Of a DNA stretch of 64,000 bases, positions 16,539 to 26,261 are shown piece after piece (positions within the stretch are counted from its first letter, which is position 1; every line of letters starts with the position of its first letter). This DNA is from Croceimicrobium sp963974215 (GTDB lineage: Bacteria > Bacteroidota > Bacteroidia > Flavobacteriales > Schleiferiaceae): NCBI GenBank assembly GCA_963974215.1, contig CAXBBL010000003.1:1-64000 (forward strand), in the 5' to 3' direction. The notes beneath the pieces are model-generated. The model did no database searches. It worked only from the letters and a program-made list of their open reading frames with translations, and was not told the DNA's origin. The position numbers and the translations under genes are program-made.

Positions 16539-19500
16539 TTAAAAAGCAATCTTCTCCGATATGCGATTATCGCCGAAATCAAGCTCTAAAATGTAAAAAC
16601 CACCTTGGAGCGCGCTAATTGTACTTTGGCTTTCTAGTTTTTCACTTTGGTAAATCAACTGACCTTGCAAGTTGAAAAGGCGTAGATTATCATAAGCCTG
16701 CAGCGACCGAATTTGCAAACCGGCTTCGTTGTGATACCAGTAAAAATCAAAGCCTTCTAATTGCAACTTATGTTTACTAATTACCAATTGTAAATTAGTG
16801 CTCATCTGCTGTAAAAGCGTATCTGCCTGAGCATTGATGGGCTTAATCTCGCCCTTCTCATTTAATAGATAGTAAAAGTACTGGTCGGGACCACTGAGTT
16901 TAAGTTGCGCCCCATCTGCATAAGCGAGACCAGCGTGAACTGGGAAATACATAGGCTCATCTTTCAATTGAGCGGCGTTAATAGACACTGGTCGACCATC
17001 GCTACTTAAAAAGTGAAAGGCGGCATCTTCTAACATGGCGGCCGCTAAGGCATCTTCGGTATTGTCGAAAGAATTGGAGTGTAAGAGGTTTAAACTTAGG
17101 GCAGCTTCCGAATAATCACCGCGGTCATTGGAAATTTCCAAACGGATAAGGGGGTCTTGATTTCCTTTATGTACCCTTCGGTTATTAGCCGAACGCATGG
17201 AGGTGTAGGCGTTAAAGCTTCTGGCTTGTCGCTGCGCACCCGTTAGGGGATTAGCGGCATGAACAAAAAAGGCTTGGCCATTGGCGATATAACCATCAGC
17301 ACCATTAATACCTATGCCATTGAGGTAGGTCGCGAAATTTGTACCATTATAAACCCAATAGGCTTGATCAAAACCTTGACTGATTAGGTCGCTTTTAGTT
17401 GACCAGTCGAGGGCACTAGTAAAGGGGTTGGCAATTAAATTCCATCCTCCATTGCCGTCTTGTGTTTGTAAGCTCTGATTTCCATTTTTAGTAATGCCTT
17501 CGAGGCTTAAGATTAATGGCGTTTCTCCAAAATTCGGTGCCCCAAGATAGAGATAATAACCACGCTGTGAATTAATAATGGCATTGGAATCGTGCACGGC
17601 AATCCAAGTTCCAAAGGCGCTGCTGCCACTGTTGCCGATGTTTTCGGAGTTAGTAATATCATTATCATAATAAAAAAGATTGCAGCTGCTACAGTCTGAT
17701 TCTCCCGCTGCACTGGCATAACTTATCCTACCATTATTAGTAAATTCCATCTCGCGAAAGCGTGCGTTACTAAAAGGAAAAGCAATAGAGTGCCATCCGT
17801 CTCGATCCAGATAATATTCTTTACGTAAGCTAATAGAAGGGCCAATATAAGTTGCGGAGCCAAGGTTGTCGGCCCCTAAAATAAGTTGGCCATTTATACT
17901 ATCAATAGCGCTAATTTCTAAACTCGCCAGACTGTTTACACGTAAACTGGCATTGCGACGAATATCTAAATGAGACACTTTTGCGCCCGTGTTTATTTCC
18001 GCTTCATCGCCTGGGTAAACAATTAGGTTAAAAGCGGCACTGCTGCTGGAAGGAATGTTATTGTTTTTCCATTCAGCGCCATTCCAAATTAGATTATTGG
18101 CTTGCGCAGTTAAAGTGATGTCATCGATATTCCAAATTTCATTTGCTGAGTTATTGATCGCCGTAATTTTAATGGCTATGGAATTGATATTGTAAAACTT
18201 TGCATTAATTTCTTGATAGGCATCAGCTTCGCGATAGCCTCCTCCATTGGGACTCAAATTTTGATTACTAGTGTTGTCAAAGACAATAGTGCCTGAAGCA
18301 GTATTTGTAGTAGTTCCGGCTTGATAGTTACCAAAACCCCACTTAGCATTGTTGTTTCCTGTGATAATCAGGTTAGGGCTGCTTGAAAAACCATTGCCAT
18401 TAATATTTAAATAAATAGCCACTTCATCGCTACCGTCTGCGCCATTCCCCGATGTTAGCGCCGTTGAGCTGAGGTGAAGATTTAGGAAAATACTATCAGT
18501 GGGGTTTACATTTACAGATGCAAGCTCCAAGGTGGTGTTGCTATTATTTACCTGCCAACTAGCCAAGCCGCTGCGCACTCTTTCGTTTGGAGGGAAATCT
18601 GCAGTGCCAAGGTCGGAACTAATGTTAGCTGCGCCATTTACTATAGTCCATAGGTTGGCAGCACTACCGCCTTCAAAATCTTGTTGGAATAAGGTTTCCA
18701 TTCCTGAGCTACCGCTGCTGGGCAGGGTGCTGCGGCTAATCGTTGCATCACTATAAGAATTGGCACTAAAGCTAAAAGCCGCAAAGCTGTAGGTTTCGCT
18801 TTCGCTAAGATGCGTTATGATGGTATTTTGATTGGCAGGACCGAAGTAAGCTACGGTTGCTTGGCCTTCAAAAGTTCCGCCTACCGAATAAATTCCGCTA
18901 GCAGTTGGAAAGGCACTCAGATTACCTTGAGCATATACGAGTAAGATGGAATCATTAGCAGCATTTCCGTTTACTTGCGCTTGAATTGCGGTAGGGCTGT
19001 AATTTGTAAGGACTAAACTGGGCGGACTTAAAGAGGAACTTATTCTAATATTATCAAATCCTGCGTAGTCCGTTCCTCCGTCTTGTTTAGCGCGCAGTTT
19101 CAGGCTTAAACTGTTTGTGCCTGCAGGAATGCTTACTTTAATTTCTTGCCAGCCCGTACTAGACAAGCCGCCTGTTCCACCAACGAATACTACGTTACTT
19201 CCGCCACTGCTGCCATCGAGTGTAAGTTCGTATTCTAAAACGTCACTGCTTTCAAAGGCTTCGGCGTAATAATCGAATGATAGTTCTACATTGCTAAGGC
19301 CGCTAATATTTATGGTTTGGAAATTAAGCTCATGGTAAAAATTACCCCCGCCATTGGTATTGTTCAAATCTCGAATACCCCAAAAAACGGCACCTTCGCT
19401 ACCCGAGTTAATAGTACCATTGGTTCTCACCGTGTCCCATAAGTCGCTGTTGAAATTGTAGGCCGCCGGGCTGGTGGTATAAGTCCAATTATCAGCTGAT

Positions 19501-20609
19501 GTGTTTTCAAAGCTATTTTGAAATTGTGATACAGCTTGTGCGCCGCCGAGGGTGCTTATCGATTTTTTTAGGCCAGCGCTGTAGGCGTTGCTGCTGGTAA
19601 GCGACCATATTTTATACTGATATACGCTGCCAGAATTGAGGTTGATATGGTCGGGAATGCTATTAGCAGGACCTACGTAAAGAACGGTGCCGCCCCCACT
19701 GATGCTTTGGCCGGCGCTATAGGTTCCACTGGGCACACCAAAATTCCCCGAACTACTTTTAAAAGCCAGCATAATATTATCGCTATTAGCATTGGCGCTA
19801 GCGCTAAAACTTACTGAGGTATTGGTGGCGGAAAGGCTAAAGCTGTTCGGGTCGGCAATGGCAACACTAAATCTATTTTGAGCGGTTGGTCCTCCCCAAA
19901 TACGGGTAGCGAAAATAGGGTTGTCAATAAAAGGATTACGATTGCCTTGTACGAGATAAATTTCTTCATTTCGCTGGTCTTCTATGCTCGAAACAGGGTC
20001 AATGGCATTCCATTGTAAAAGCAAGTTTAAATCAGCAACAGCATTAAGGTCGCATTGACTCGAATACCGCAGATCCATGTAAAAGATGGCCCGTGCCACA
20101 TCACCGCGCCAGTCGTCGCCTGGGTAAAATCCAGTAGTACTAACACTACCATAAGAACCACTGCTTGCTTCATAGCGTTTGTTCCCTCTAGAACCATTAA
20201 TACTATTGGTGCAAGGTGCTAAATTATGGGCATCTGCCCCCGAGCCAGAAGTGCCCAAACTTGGGTTCGCCAGCGACTTTGGGAAAATATGTTCGCGGGT
20301 CCAGCCTGTGCTAGCCGTACCCGTTCCGCCACCGCCAAAACTATTTGATTTAGGATCACTTACGCCATTATAAATGAGAATAACATTCGCGGTATTAGAA
20401 GCATCTTCATTGGCCGTTTTCATTAACTGAAATGCAGTGCTGTAGCTGATATTAGTGCTATGTGTAGTGGTAATTAAGGTACTTAAGGCACTTTCTAAGT
20501 TAGTACCAGTAGAATTTGCATTAATAGAACTGTAATAGCTAACATTTTGGGCGAAACTATAAAACAGACTAAGTAGTAGAAAACAGCTTGTGACTAAACC
20601 TCTAAACAT
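16539..20609 (-). CDS. Secreted endonuclease I family nuclease with T9SS sorting domain
   Basis: The 1356-residue protein has signal peptide FRGLVTSCFLLLSLFYSFAQ. An N-terminal endonuclease I domain (about residues 25-240) carries the His-Me finger motifs: WTREHIFPKS with the catalytic His, then DAHNLAPCTNSINGSRGNKR with the metal-binding Asn residues. Next come a fibronectin-like unit, a choice-of-anchor-type beta-sandwich (about 355-525), another fibronectin-like unit and a further beta-sandwich. A long C-terminal cell-surface region and a T9SS type A sorting domain follow (LRLFNLQGQLIYQSEKL...GGFYILELDFGDNRISEKIA). It should hydrolyse extracellular DNA or RNA, for nutrient scavenging or biofilm turnover. 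The ATG at 20609 gives a normal signal peptide and is preferred to an in-frame TTG at 20627. It is convergent with the giant T9SS operon. Confidence 0.9.
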   Translation of the reverse strand: MFRGLVTSCFLLLSLFYSFAQNVSYYSSINANSTGTNLESALSTLITTTHSTNISYSTAFQLMKTANEDASNTANVILIYNGVSDPKSNSFGGGGTGTASTGWTREHIFPKSLANPSLGTSGSGADAHNLAPCTNSINGSRGNKRYEASSGSYGSVSTTGFYPGDDWRGDVARAIFYMDLRYSSQCDLNAVADLNLLLQWNAIDPVSSIEDQRNEEIYLVQGNRNPFIDNPIFATRIWGGPTAQNRFSVAIADPNSFSLSATNTSVSFSASANANSDNIMLAFKSSSGNFGVPSGTYSAGQSISGGGTVLYVGPANSIPDHINLNSGSVYQYKIWSLTSSNAYSAGLKKSISTLGGAQAVSQFQNSFENTSADNWTYTTSPAAYNFNSDLWDTVRTNGTINSGSEGAVFWGIRDLNNTNGGGNFYHELNFQTINISGLSNVELSFDYYAEAFESSDVLEYELTLDGSSGGSNVVFVGGTGGLSSTGWQEIKVSIPAGTNSLSLKLRAKQDGGTDYAGFDNIRISSSLSPPSLVLTNYSPTAIQAQVNGNAANDSILLVYAQGNLSAFPTASGIYSVGGTFEGQATVAYFGPANQNTIITHLSESETYSFAAFSFSANSYSDATISRSTLPSSGSSGMETLFQQDFEGGSAANLWTIVNGAANISSDLGTADFPPNERVRSGLASWQVNNSNTTLELASVNVNPTDSIFLNLHLSSTALTSGNGADGSDEVAIYLNINGNGFSSSPNLIITGNNNAKWGFGNYQAGTTTNTASGTIVFDNTSNQNLSPNGGGYREADAYQEINAKFYNINSIAIKITAINNSANEIWNIDDITLTAQANNLIWNGAEWKNNNIPSSSSAAFNLIVYPGDEAEINTGAKVSHLDIRRNASLRVNSLASLEISAIDSINGQLILGADNLGSATYIGPSISLRKEYYLDRDGWHSIAFPFSNARFREMEFTNNGRISYASAAGESDCSSCNLFYYDNDITNSENIGNSGSSAFGTWIAVHDSNAIINSQRGYYLYLGAPNFGETPLILSLEGITKNGNQSLQTQDGNGGWNLIANPFTSALDWSTKSDLISQGFDQAYWVYNGTNFATYLNGIGINGADGYIANGQAFFVHAANPLTGAQRQARSFNAYTSMRSANNRRVHKGNQDPLIRLEISNDRGDYSEAALSLNLLHSNSFDNTEDALAAAMLEDAAFHFLSSDGRPVSINAAQLKDEPMYFPVHAGLAYADGAQLKLSGPDQYFYYLLNEKGEIKPINAQADTLLQQMSTNLQLVISKHKLQLEGFDFYWYHNEAGLQIRSLQAYDNLRLFNLQGQLIYQSEKLESQSTISALQGGFYILELDFGDNRISEKIAF

Positions 20610-20870
20610 GGGGTGAAATTTGCTCAAAGCAAGGCCATAAGAGTTTTTAAAAGGTTAATTTGCTGTTACCATAAAGAGGTTATAATGAAACCACTATGTT
20701 AAAAATGCTAAGAAATAGTTAAGTTTAATCCTGAGTTAAGCAAAAAATATTTGCCTCAGGTTTTAGCATTTGGTCTGAGTTACTTTTTTAACTAAAATTA
20801 CTCAAGCTTTTAGGGACTATAATTTTTAAGGCCTTTGCCTCTAGAATTAAACAAAATTTACTTGTGAACC

Positions 20871-21893
20871 ATGGCAAAGCTTTTTAGAAAAGGACGCTTC
20901 AACTTTTTCGCAGGCAAGGGTCTGGGGCAATATCTTCTTTACATTGCCATAGAAATGGTTTTGGTAATCGCCGGAATCTTAATTGCCCTGAATATCAACA
21001 ACCTTAACGAGCGGTCAAAGGAAGAGGCCAAAGCACAGCTTATTTTAAAAGAACTGCAAAGAGATATGTTGGTCAACTTTAAAGACCTTGAAGAGCATAT
21101 CGAAAATTTAGAATTAATCGATTCTTTAATCGTGCGGGTTTTAACGGAGCAGGTAACTTGGGAGGATTATCTTACAAACCCACGCTATTCCACCTTAGCA
21201 GTGAGCTATAATAATATTTCTTTTAAAGAAAACGCCTTTAAGAACTTAGAGCGATACCTTGATTATTTTGGTCCGGAATACGATTCCTTATTACCGCAAT
21301 TGGAATCCTTATACCACGACGAAATTTCATCCATCGAGGATATGGAAAAGCGTATTAGCGATTTCTCCATCGGCACCATTGAAAAGTGGTCGGAAGACTT
21401 TGTCTGGTTCCGATATCTCGGTACACCTCAAATGCCAGAGGAAGCCCAGGCGTATTTTATGCAATCGCCCTATTATCTAAACGCCGTCCATACCTACCGC
21501 ACTTATTCCAGTCAAAATTTGCTGCGCATGCTCAGGCGCTTACAAGTTAGTATTGCGCAGGTTTACCTTTCGGTAGATGCGTACTTAGAGAAGGAGGAGC
21601 CTGCGATGGATAGTTTTCGTTCCTTTTATCAAAAACCCGAACCCCAGCAATTAAAAAGCTGGCTTGGCAATTTTAGCCTCAGTGAAGCCAATACTTTTAG
21701 CATCAAGGCCGATGGTAATGAACAGCTGAAAATAATTCTCCCGGGCAAGATCGAATTAGGTTTATACTTGCGCAATGATAGCACCTTGTATTGTCCCGAT
21801 CAAAATTTTGAAATTCGTAGAAATGAAAAGGAAGAAGTTTTTATACTGATGGGAGAGCGAAGGATAAAACTTAAGAAAGTAGGAGATTTTTAA
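20871..21893 (+). CDS. DUF6090 family membrane protein
   Basis: This 340-residue protein has one N-terminal transmembrane helix (about 22-45, YIAIEMVLVIAGILIALNIN) followed directly by NLNERSKEEAKAQLILKELQ. The signature 'E.VLVIAGILIALNINNLNE' is that of DUF6090 proteins, which are frequent in marine Bacteroidota and often occur in multiple copies. The remainder is helical, with acidic stretches and a beta-rich C-terminal end after residue 250. The bulk probably lies in the periplasm; function is unknown. The ATG at 20871 gives the conserved N-terminus. It is convergent with the kinase-like gene, with 13 bp between stop codons. Confidence 0.82.
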   Translation: MAKLFRKGRFNFFAGKGLGQYLLYIAIEMVLVIAGILIALNINNLNERSKEEAKAQLILKELQRDMLVNFKDLEEHIENLELIDSLIVRVLTEQVTWEDYLTNPRYSTLAVSYNNISFKENAFKNLERYLDYFGPEYDSLLPQLESLYHDEISSIEDMEKRISDFSIGTIEKWSEDFVWFRYLGTPQMPEEAQAYFMQSPYYLNAVHTYRTYSSQNLLRMLRRLQVSIAQVYLSVDAYLEKEEPAMDSFRSFYQKPEPQQLKSWLGNFSLSEANTFSIKADGNEQLKIILPGKIELGLYLRNDSTLYCPDQNFEIRRNEKEEVFILMGERRIKLKKVGDF

Positions 21894-21906
21894 TTTACAA
21901 TGGAAC

Positions 21907-22968
21907 TCAGGTTTTAAAGGATGTACGACCGAGATAGGTTCTGTTTTCCGTTCTTTCAATCATCTTACTCAAGTGTATGCGTAAAACCGACCCCATGCTT
22001 TTTAAGCCTAAGAAATCTTCGCATTCGTGAAATACGTTGAGGTCTTGACATAGCGAGGCAATTTTTTCAGGACTCGAAAGTGGCACCTTTTGCATGGAAG
22101 TGAGAAGTTCGTTAACCTTTTTTTGGGCGTGATTATATCGCTTACGGATAAGTGTTCTTTCTTCCGTTTGATATTGGTCAACGTTTTCGGGCGAAAGCAC
22201 CTCCATGCAAAATTGGATTATCTCTAAGTTTTCTTTGTAAAACTGCGGTAGATAGTGGTTTTTACGTCCTTCGTAAGTGAGTTGGTCAAAGTCGATTGGT
22301 CTTACGCGGTACTGTTCCATATCGAAGTCGGGCGTTACATCCACCACATAATTATAAGAGCGCATATCGCCTAATAACATGGTAAAACAGCGTTCATTAA
22401 ACTTCACAAACTCTTTGGCCATACGGGTTTTGGCAAAGCCTGGTCGATCTATATAACGACTAAGAAAAACATCTCCAGGTATGCCTGCAATATGTTCTTC
22501 TACTAATGTGTCGTTGTCGGTTAAATAGCCAATGCGATTGGGACTGAGCAAGTGTTCTAACTCCAAGCCGTAAATACGCGAAGCATCGGCTTTCTTTATG
22601 TAGTAGTAATCGTGGTTATCATTAATGGTATTAACAATGCGAATTCGAAAAGGGTTTGAATTTCCAAAAAGACAATGGTCTATGCGATCGGTACGCAGCT
22701 GCCCCACAAAAGATTGATCGCCATCGGTTTTAAGCGCCGCATAAATTTCTACCAGCGCCAGTTGAATTTCATCTTGCAGAAAATTATCGTAAAGGACGCT
22801 TTGCCAAAGGGTATCATTGCCATGCGAATCAATAACAGGAATACTTGTGGTGAAGTTAAGCAGTACTTCATAAGTAGCGGCTAAGGGCACTTCGCGTTGG
22901 TGTTTTTTAAGGTATTTACGCAATTCTTTATGAATTGGGTAATGCGGTTTTTTCCGTGACATGTCCAT
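21907..22968 (-). CDS. Divergent kinase-like protein (unassigned family)
   Basis: The 353-residue cytoplasmic protein is not a family I can name. Motifs fall in the order of the protein-kinase/aminoglycoside-phosphotransferase fold: a candidate ATP-binding Lys in YYYIKKADAS (residues 125-126), helix Glu residues in YGLELEHL (about 135-138), a hinge-like LVEEHIAGIPGDVF (155-168), a catalytic-loop-like GDMRSYNYVV (Asp201, Asn206), and a metal-binding-like PIDFDQ (Asp226, Asp228). The spacing fits. The N-terminal 100 residues and the C-terminal helical 120 residues are extra. No glycine-rich loop is obvious. It may therefore be an active small-molecule or protein kinase, a HipA-like relative or a pseudokinase. 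It is transcribed alone and convergent with the DUF6090 gene. Confidence 0.6.
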   Translation of the reverse strand: MDMSRKKPHYPIHKELRKYLKKHQREVPLAATYEVLLNFTTSIPVIDSHGNDTLWQSVLYDNFLQDEIQLALVEIYAALKTDGDQSFVGQLRTDRIDHCLFGNSNPFRIRIVNTINDNHDYYYIKKADASRIYGLELEHLLSPNRIGYLTDNDTLVEEHIAGIPGDVFLSRYIDRPGFAKTRMAKEFVKFNERCFTMLLGDMRSYNYVVDVTPDFDMEQYRVRPIDFDQLTYEGRKNHYLPQFYKENLEIIQFCMEVLSPENVDQYQTEERTLIRKRYNHAQKKVNELLTSMQKVPLSSPEKIASLCQDLNVFHECEDFLGLKSMGSVLRIHLSKMIERTENRTYLGRTSFKT

Positions 22969-23226
22969 GCGCTAAAGGTAGGGAAATAGGGGCTTCGTCA
23001 CTTAATTTGGGTGAATCTGTCTCTTTTAAACAGTATTACACTTATGTTGGTAAATTTGTTGTTCATGCCAAAAGGCACTTTTTCCGAATTTTTTTTAAGA
23101 AGGTTTGGTAGTTTTGAAAAATCATTTGAATCAGGATAATCTAGATTTGAAAATATTGAGTATCGCAATTGTTTAGACTAGTTTAGGAATTTCAGATAGA
23201 TAAGAAAATAATAAATCGAACCTTCC

Positions 23227-23952
23227 ATGCAAAACACTATTAGATTAAAAAGTACCATGTTGATGCTCTTTCTCTTCTCGAGTATCATCAGTGCACAAGA
23301 TTCAACGTCTGCACCTTCTTCAACTTCTCCTGACCTGATTATAGGTTACGAAGGCAAATTTGCCATCGGCCTAAAAGCAGGTCTTCCAGGTTATGGCGTC
23401 GAGATAGCCTACAATTTTCACGATCATTTTAATATTCGTTTAGGAGGTATGTTTCTGCAGTTATCGGGAATAGAAATTCCTTATACCGTCGATGAGCGCG
23501 ACATTGCCATCGGACTCGAATCAAACGCTGCTGTTTATGATCTGAAGATTGAATATTTACCCTCAAAAAACAAAGCTTTCAAATTAGTAGCAGGTTTGGC
23601 TTACGTTAATGATTATGGCGGCAAGGCAAGCATTAAATTAACCGAAAGTGTTTTTATCGGAGACTTAGAGGTAGGTCCAGAAGACGTTGGTCAGATTGAT
23701 ATTAATGTCCTTTACAATGGAATGGCTCCTTATATCGGCTTCGGTTTTGGAAGAGCGGTTCCCAAGCGTCGCGTTGGTTTTGGAGTGGAATTCGGAACTT
23801 ATTATGTAGGAGCACCTGAAGTGATGATGGAGGCAACAGAATTATTTACCCCCACAGCCAACGCCGAACAAGAAGCCAATTTTGAAAAGGGATTAGATTC
23901 TTTTCGCTGGCTACCAAATATCAATGCAAAACTTACAGTAAAACTTAACTAA
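23227..23952 (+). CDS. Outer-membrane beta-barrel protein, cassette 1
   Basis: The 241-residue protein has a signal peptide (TMLMLFLFSSIISAQ) and a short Ser/Thr-rich linker. About eight amphipathic beta strands follow (AIGLKAGLPGYGVEIAYNF, then NKAFKLVAGLAYVNDYGGKA and APYIGFGFGRAVPKRRVGFG), ending in the strand AKLTVKLN. The motif 'P.YIGFGFGRAVPKRR.GFG.EFG' is typical of a widespread small porin-like barrel family. It should sit in the outer membrane; substrate or partner is unknown. Its nearest relative is the barrel at 27964. The large lipoprotein gene starts 19 bp after its stop, so they form a two-gene operon. A TAAATTTG element about 170 bp upstream (23051-23058) may be its promoter. 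Confidence 0.8.
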   Translation: MQNTIRLKSTMLMLFLFSSIISAQDSTSAPSSTSPDLIIGYEGKFAIGLKAGLPGYGVEIAYNFHDHFNIRLGGMFLQLSGIEIPYTVDERDIAIGLESNAAVYDLKIEYLPSKNKAFKLVAGLAYVNDYGGKASIKLTESVFIGDLEVGPEDVGQIDINVLYNGMAPYIGFGFGRAVPKRRVGFGVEFGTYYVGAPEVMMEATELFTPTANAEQEANFEKGLDSFRWLPNINAKLTVKLN

Positions 23953-23971
23953 GATATTATCCTCAGTAATT

Positions 23972-25882
23972 ATGAAAAAAATAATTTACTTTTTCGCAGC
24001 TATAGCCATGTTCGCAAGCTGCCGACCAGACGAAGCTTTAGGCTTGATTGACAACTTTAGGCTGAGCTTGAATACCGATATTTTTAACTATAGATATTCA
24101 GTTCTAGTTACTGACGATTTTGGAGTTCCTTTACAATCAGGGGTGACAATTACCCTTAGCGGCGAGGATGCTAGCAAAATTTTCACCGAATTTGGTGATC
24201 AGTCTTTTGGTTTAAATGTTAATGGTGAATTAACCTTTACCGTGCATCCTAAAATGGAGCCGACCGAAATGAATGCGCTTAATTTTAATGTGAATATTAA
24301 AAAGGCGGGTTATGAATCGGTAAACTTACCAGTAAGAATATCTTTAGGTCAATTTAATCTTTCTGAAAATGTTGAACTGTATAGCTTTCAGTCGTTAAAG
24401 GATAAGCTGGGAGTAGATGTTCTTCCTGCTACCGCTTCTAATGGCGAGTTAAGTGGAGGAAGTATTTTAGGTAAAAGAGGACAGGGGAGTATTTTAAATG
24501 TGGTAAATAAGTTAAATGCTGATACCGCTTACTATGATAATAACCCAGTTTCAGTGGTGCTAGAGGATAAGGCAAAGTTTTATTATTATCAAAATCAAGA
24601 GTTTCAAAGACCTAGAGTGCCTACTTCTGTTGTAACATTGGTTGATAGTGCAGTTATAAATGGTATAAAAGTACCCTTAAATAGAGATTCCATTGTTTAT
24701 GGTGATACCATTTGGGAAACTGTCTCGAAGTATGTTCGTTTAGATTACGTTGGTAATGAAATTGATATTTTCACAAGGTTTGAAGGATTGTATAATCCAC
24801 AGACACTTAACTCTCGCAGGGCTAATTGGTCAAGTTTAAGAAATTGCGAAACTAAGTATGATGGAAATGGGGTTGTAGGCTCTCTTTTGATGAGGTCTGC
24901 TGGAATTGCCAATACCTTTGTTTGCGAGTTCAAAGGATTGTTAGATGATGGTACAGAGGTTTCTTTATATCCAAATCCTGGCTCAGTTTTATATAGTATG
25001 GTTGTCGATCCTGCGGCCTTAAATCCATCTTCAGGCGCATCTTGGGCTGTTGGTGACTCTGTTGAGGTAGGTGTTGAATATACTAGAAATGGTGCAAAAT
25101 CCAGACGATTGCCAATACTCTTAGCGGGCAATGGTGAAATGCGCATTCAGTCAAACATTAAACCAAGATTCTTGGGTTATTATGAAGTAATGGATTTTAC
25201 AACTGAATATGACATTACTATTTTGTCTAAATCAACCTTACCAGATACGAGTATAGTTCCAGATTTAGAGAATTTGAGGTTTTCTTATCGAATAGATGCA
25301 ATATTGGCAGATGGTAGTGCTGAAAACATAGATTACATGGGTAGCTATCGGATTGCGGATGAAAATGATGCTATGGATAGACAAATAAAATATTCTGTAG
25401 GTGCTTCTTCTGCGCAATACGGTGATGATTTAGTTAGTGGCACTTTCTACTCGACGGTTCCGGTTGTCGAATTTAAAGTTTATACTTTAACAGCTTATTG
25501 GGACAAACAATTGCGAATTTGGGATACTTATAATATTCCTTCAAGTGGACAAGGTTCAGTGTCTTTATTTAGCCCCGACTATCAGGATGAAGCCAACTAT
25601 GAGCTTAGAACTCGCTATGATATCAAAGTGGTTTGTGCGGCCAGCCCTGATAGTACAACCTTATTCCCATCGGCTAGTGCATCAAGTATCATTGGCGGTA
25701 ACCAGGCCTTTGCCCGCTTGAAAGACGGAAGGTGGGACACAAGAGGGATTAGTATAGGTGACACTATGAGTGTTGAGATTTCCTATAAGGATTGGACGCT
25801 TGACACTGCTTTTGTAGTTGAAAAACTTAGAACACCAGTTGAATACATCGATCAAACTGGTTTAGATGTATGTAATTTATAA
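23972..25882 (+). CDS. Large surface lipoprotein, cassette 1
   Basis: The 636-residue lipoprotein starts MKKIIYFFAAIAMFASC with lipid attachment at Cys17 and an acidic RPDEALG following. The N-terminal domain (about 25-135) is a beta-sandwich reading 'Y.Y.V.V.D..G.P...G.TITLSGEDASKIF', then PTEMNALNFNVNIKKAGYES. The same domain begins the lipoprotein at 26262, so the two are paralogues. The middle and C-terminal parts are beta-rich with cysteines (LRNCETKYDG, TFVCEFKG, KVVCAASP, LDVCNL end) and few known motifs. It is presumably displayed on the outer membrane and partnered with the beta-barrel encoded 19 bp upstream. No enzymatic motif is visible. A strong terminator follows. Confidence 0.78.
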   Translation: MKKIIYFFAAIAMFASCRPDEALGLIDNFRLSLNTDIFNYRYSVLVTDDFGVPLQSGVTITLSGEDASKIFTEFGDQSFGLNVNGELTFTVHPKMEPTEMNALNFNVNIKKAGYESVNLPVRISLGQFNLSENVELYSFQSLKDKLGVDVLPATASNGELSGGSILGKRGQGSILNVVNKLNADTAYYDNNPVSVVLEDKAKFYYYQNQEFQRPRVPTSVVTLVDSAVINGIKVPLNRDSIVYGDTIWETVSKYVRLDYVGNEIDIFTRFEGLYNPQTLNSRRANWSSLRNCETKYDGNGVVGSLLMRSAGIANTFVCEFKGLLDDGTEVSLYPNPGSVLYSMVVDPAALNPSSGASWAVGDSVEVGVEYTRNGAKSRRLPILLAGNGEMRIQSNIKPRFLGYYEVMDFTTEYDITILSKSTLPDTSIVPDLENLRFSYRIDAILADGSAENIDYMGSYRIADENDAMDRQIKYSVGASSAQYGDDLVSGTFYSTVPVVEFKVYTLTAYWDKQLRIWDTYNIPSSGQGSVSLFSPDYQDEANYELRTRYDIKVVCAASPDSTTLFPSASASSIIGGNQAFARLKDGRWDTRGISIGDTMSVEISYKDWTLDTAFVVEKLRTPVEYIDQTGLDVCNL

Positions 25883-25958
25883 AAAGTAGAATTAAAATTT
25901 TCGGTTTCAGTTCTCTCCTGATGTTGAGGTTCAGAAAGAAGAAAAGAAAGGTTTGGTT

Positions 25959-25990
25959 AAAGAAGCCTCCCGAAAGAGGCTTCTTTAATT
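25959..25990 (+). terminator. Intrinsic terminator of cassette 1
   Basis: AAAGAAGCCTC (25959-25969) pairs perfectly with GAGGCTTCTTT (25976-25986) around CCGAAA. The 11-bp stem ends in a short T tract. Confidence 0.85.
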
Positions 25991-26209
25991 AATCTTGGAT
26001 CAAATAAAGCTTTTTGGGCCCCAAATTGGGAATTATTATCCTCTATTGAGTTTATCGCACTTTTTCATGTAAACCTTCTAAACCGGTTGATAATGTGTAT
26101 CAGCGCGGCTTTGGGTTCTGAATTCAATTTTACTTGCTTAATGGTTTGTTTAAAGTTAATTGTCTGGCAGTAAGGTAGTTAATTGCAATTTAGGGCTTCA
26201 ATATTTTTT

Positions 26210-26242
26210 TTGGCAATTTTTTGGCATTTAATTATAAATTTG
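26210..26242 (+). promoter_or_regulatory. Promoter of cassette 2
   Basis: TTG (26210-26212) and TAAATTTG (26235-26242) are separated by 22 bp, fitting the Bacteroidota consensus. Transcription would start near 26248, about 14 bp before the ATG. The rest of the gap from 25991 contains no recognised gene. Confidence 0.65.
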
Positions 26243-26261
26243 TGTCAGAAACACAATTGCC

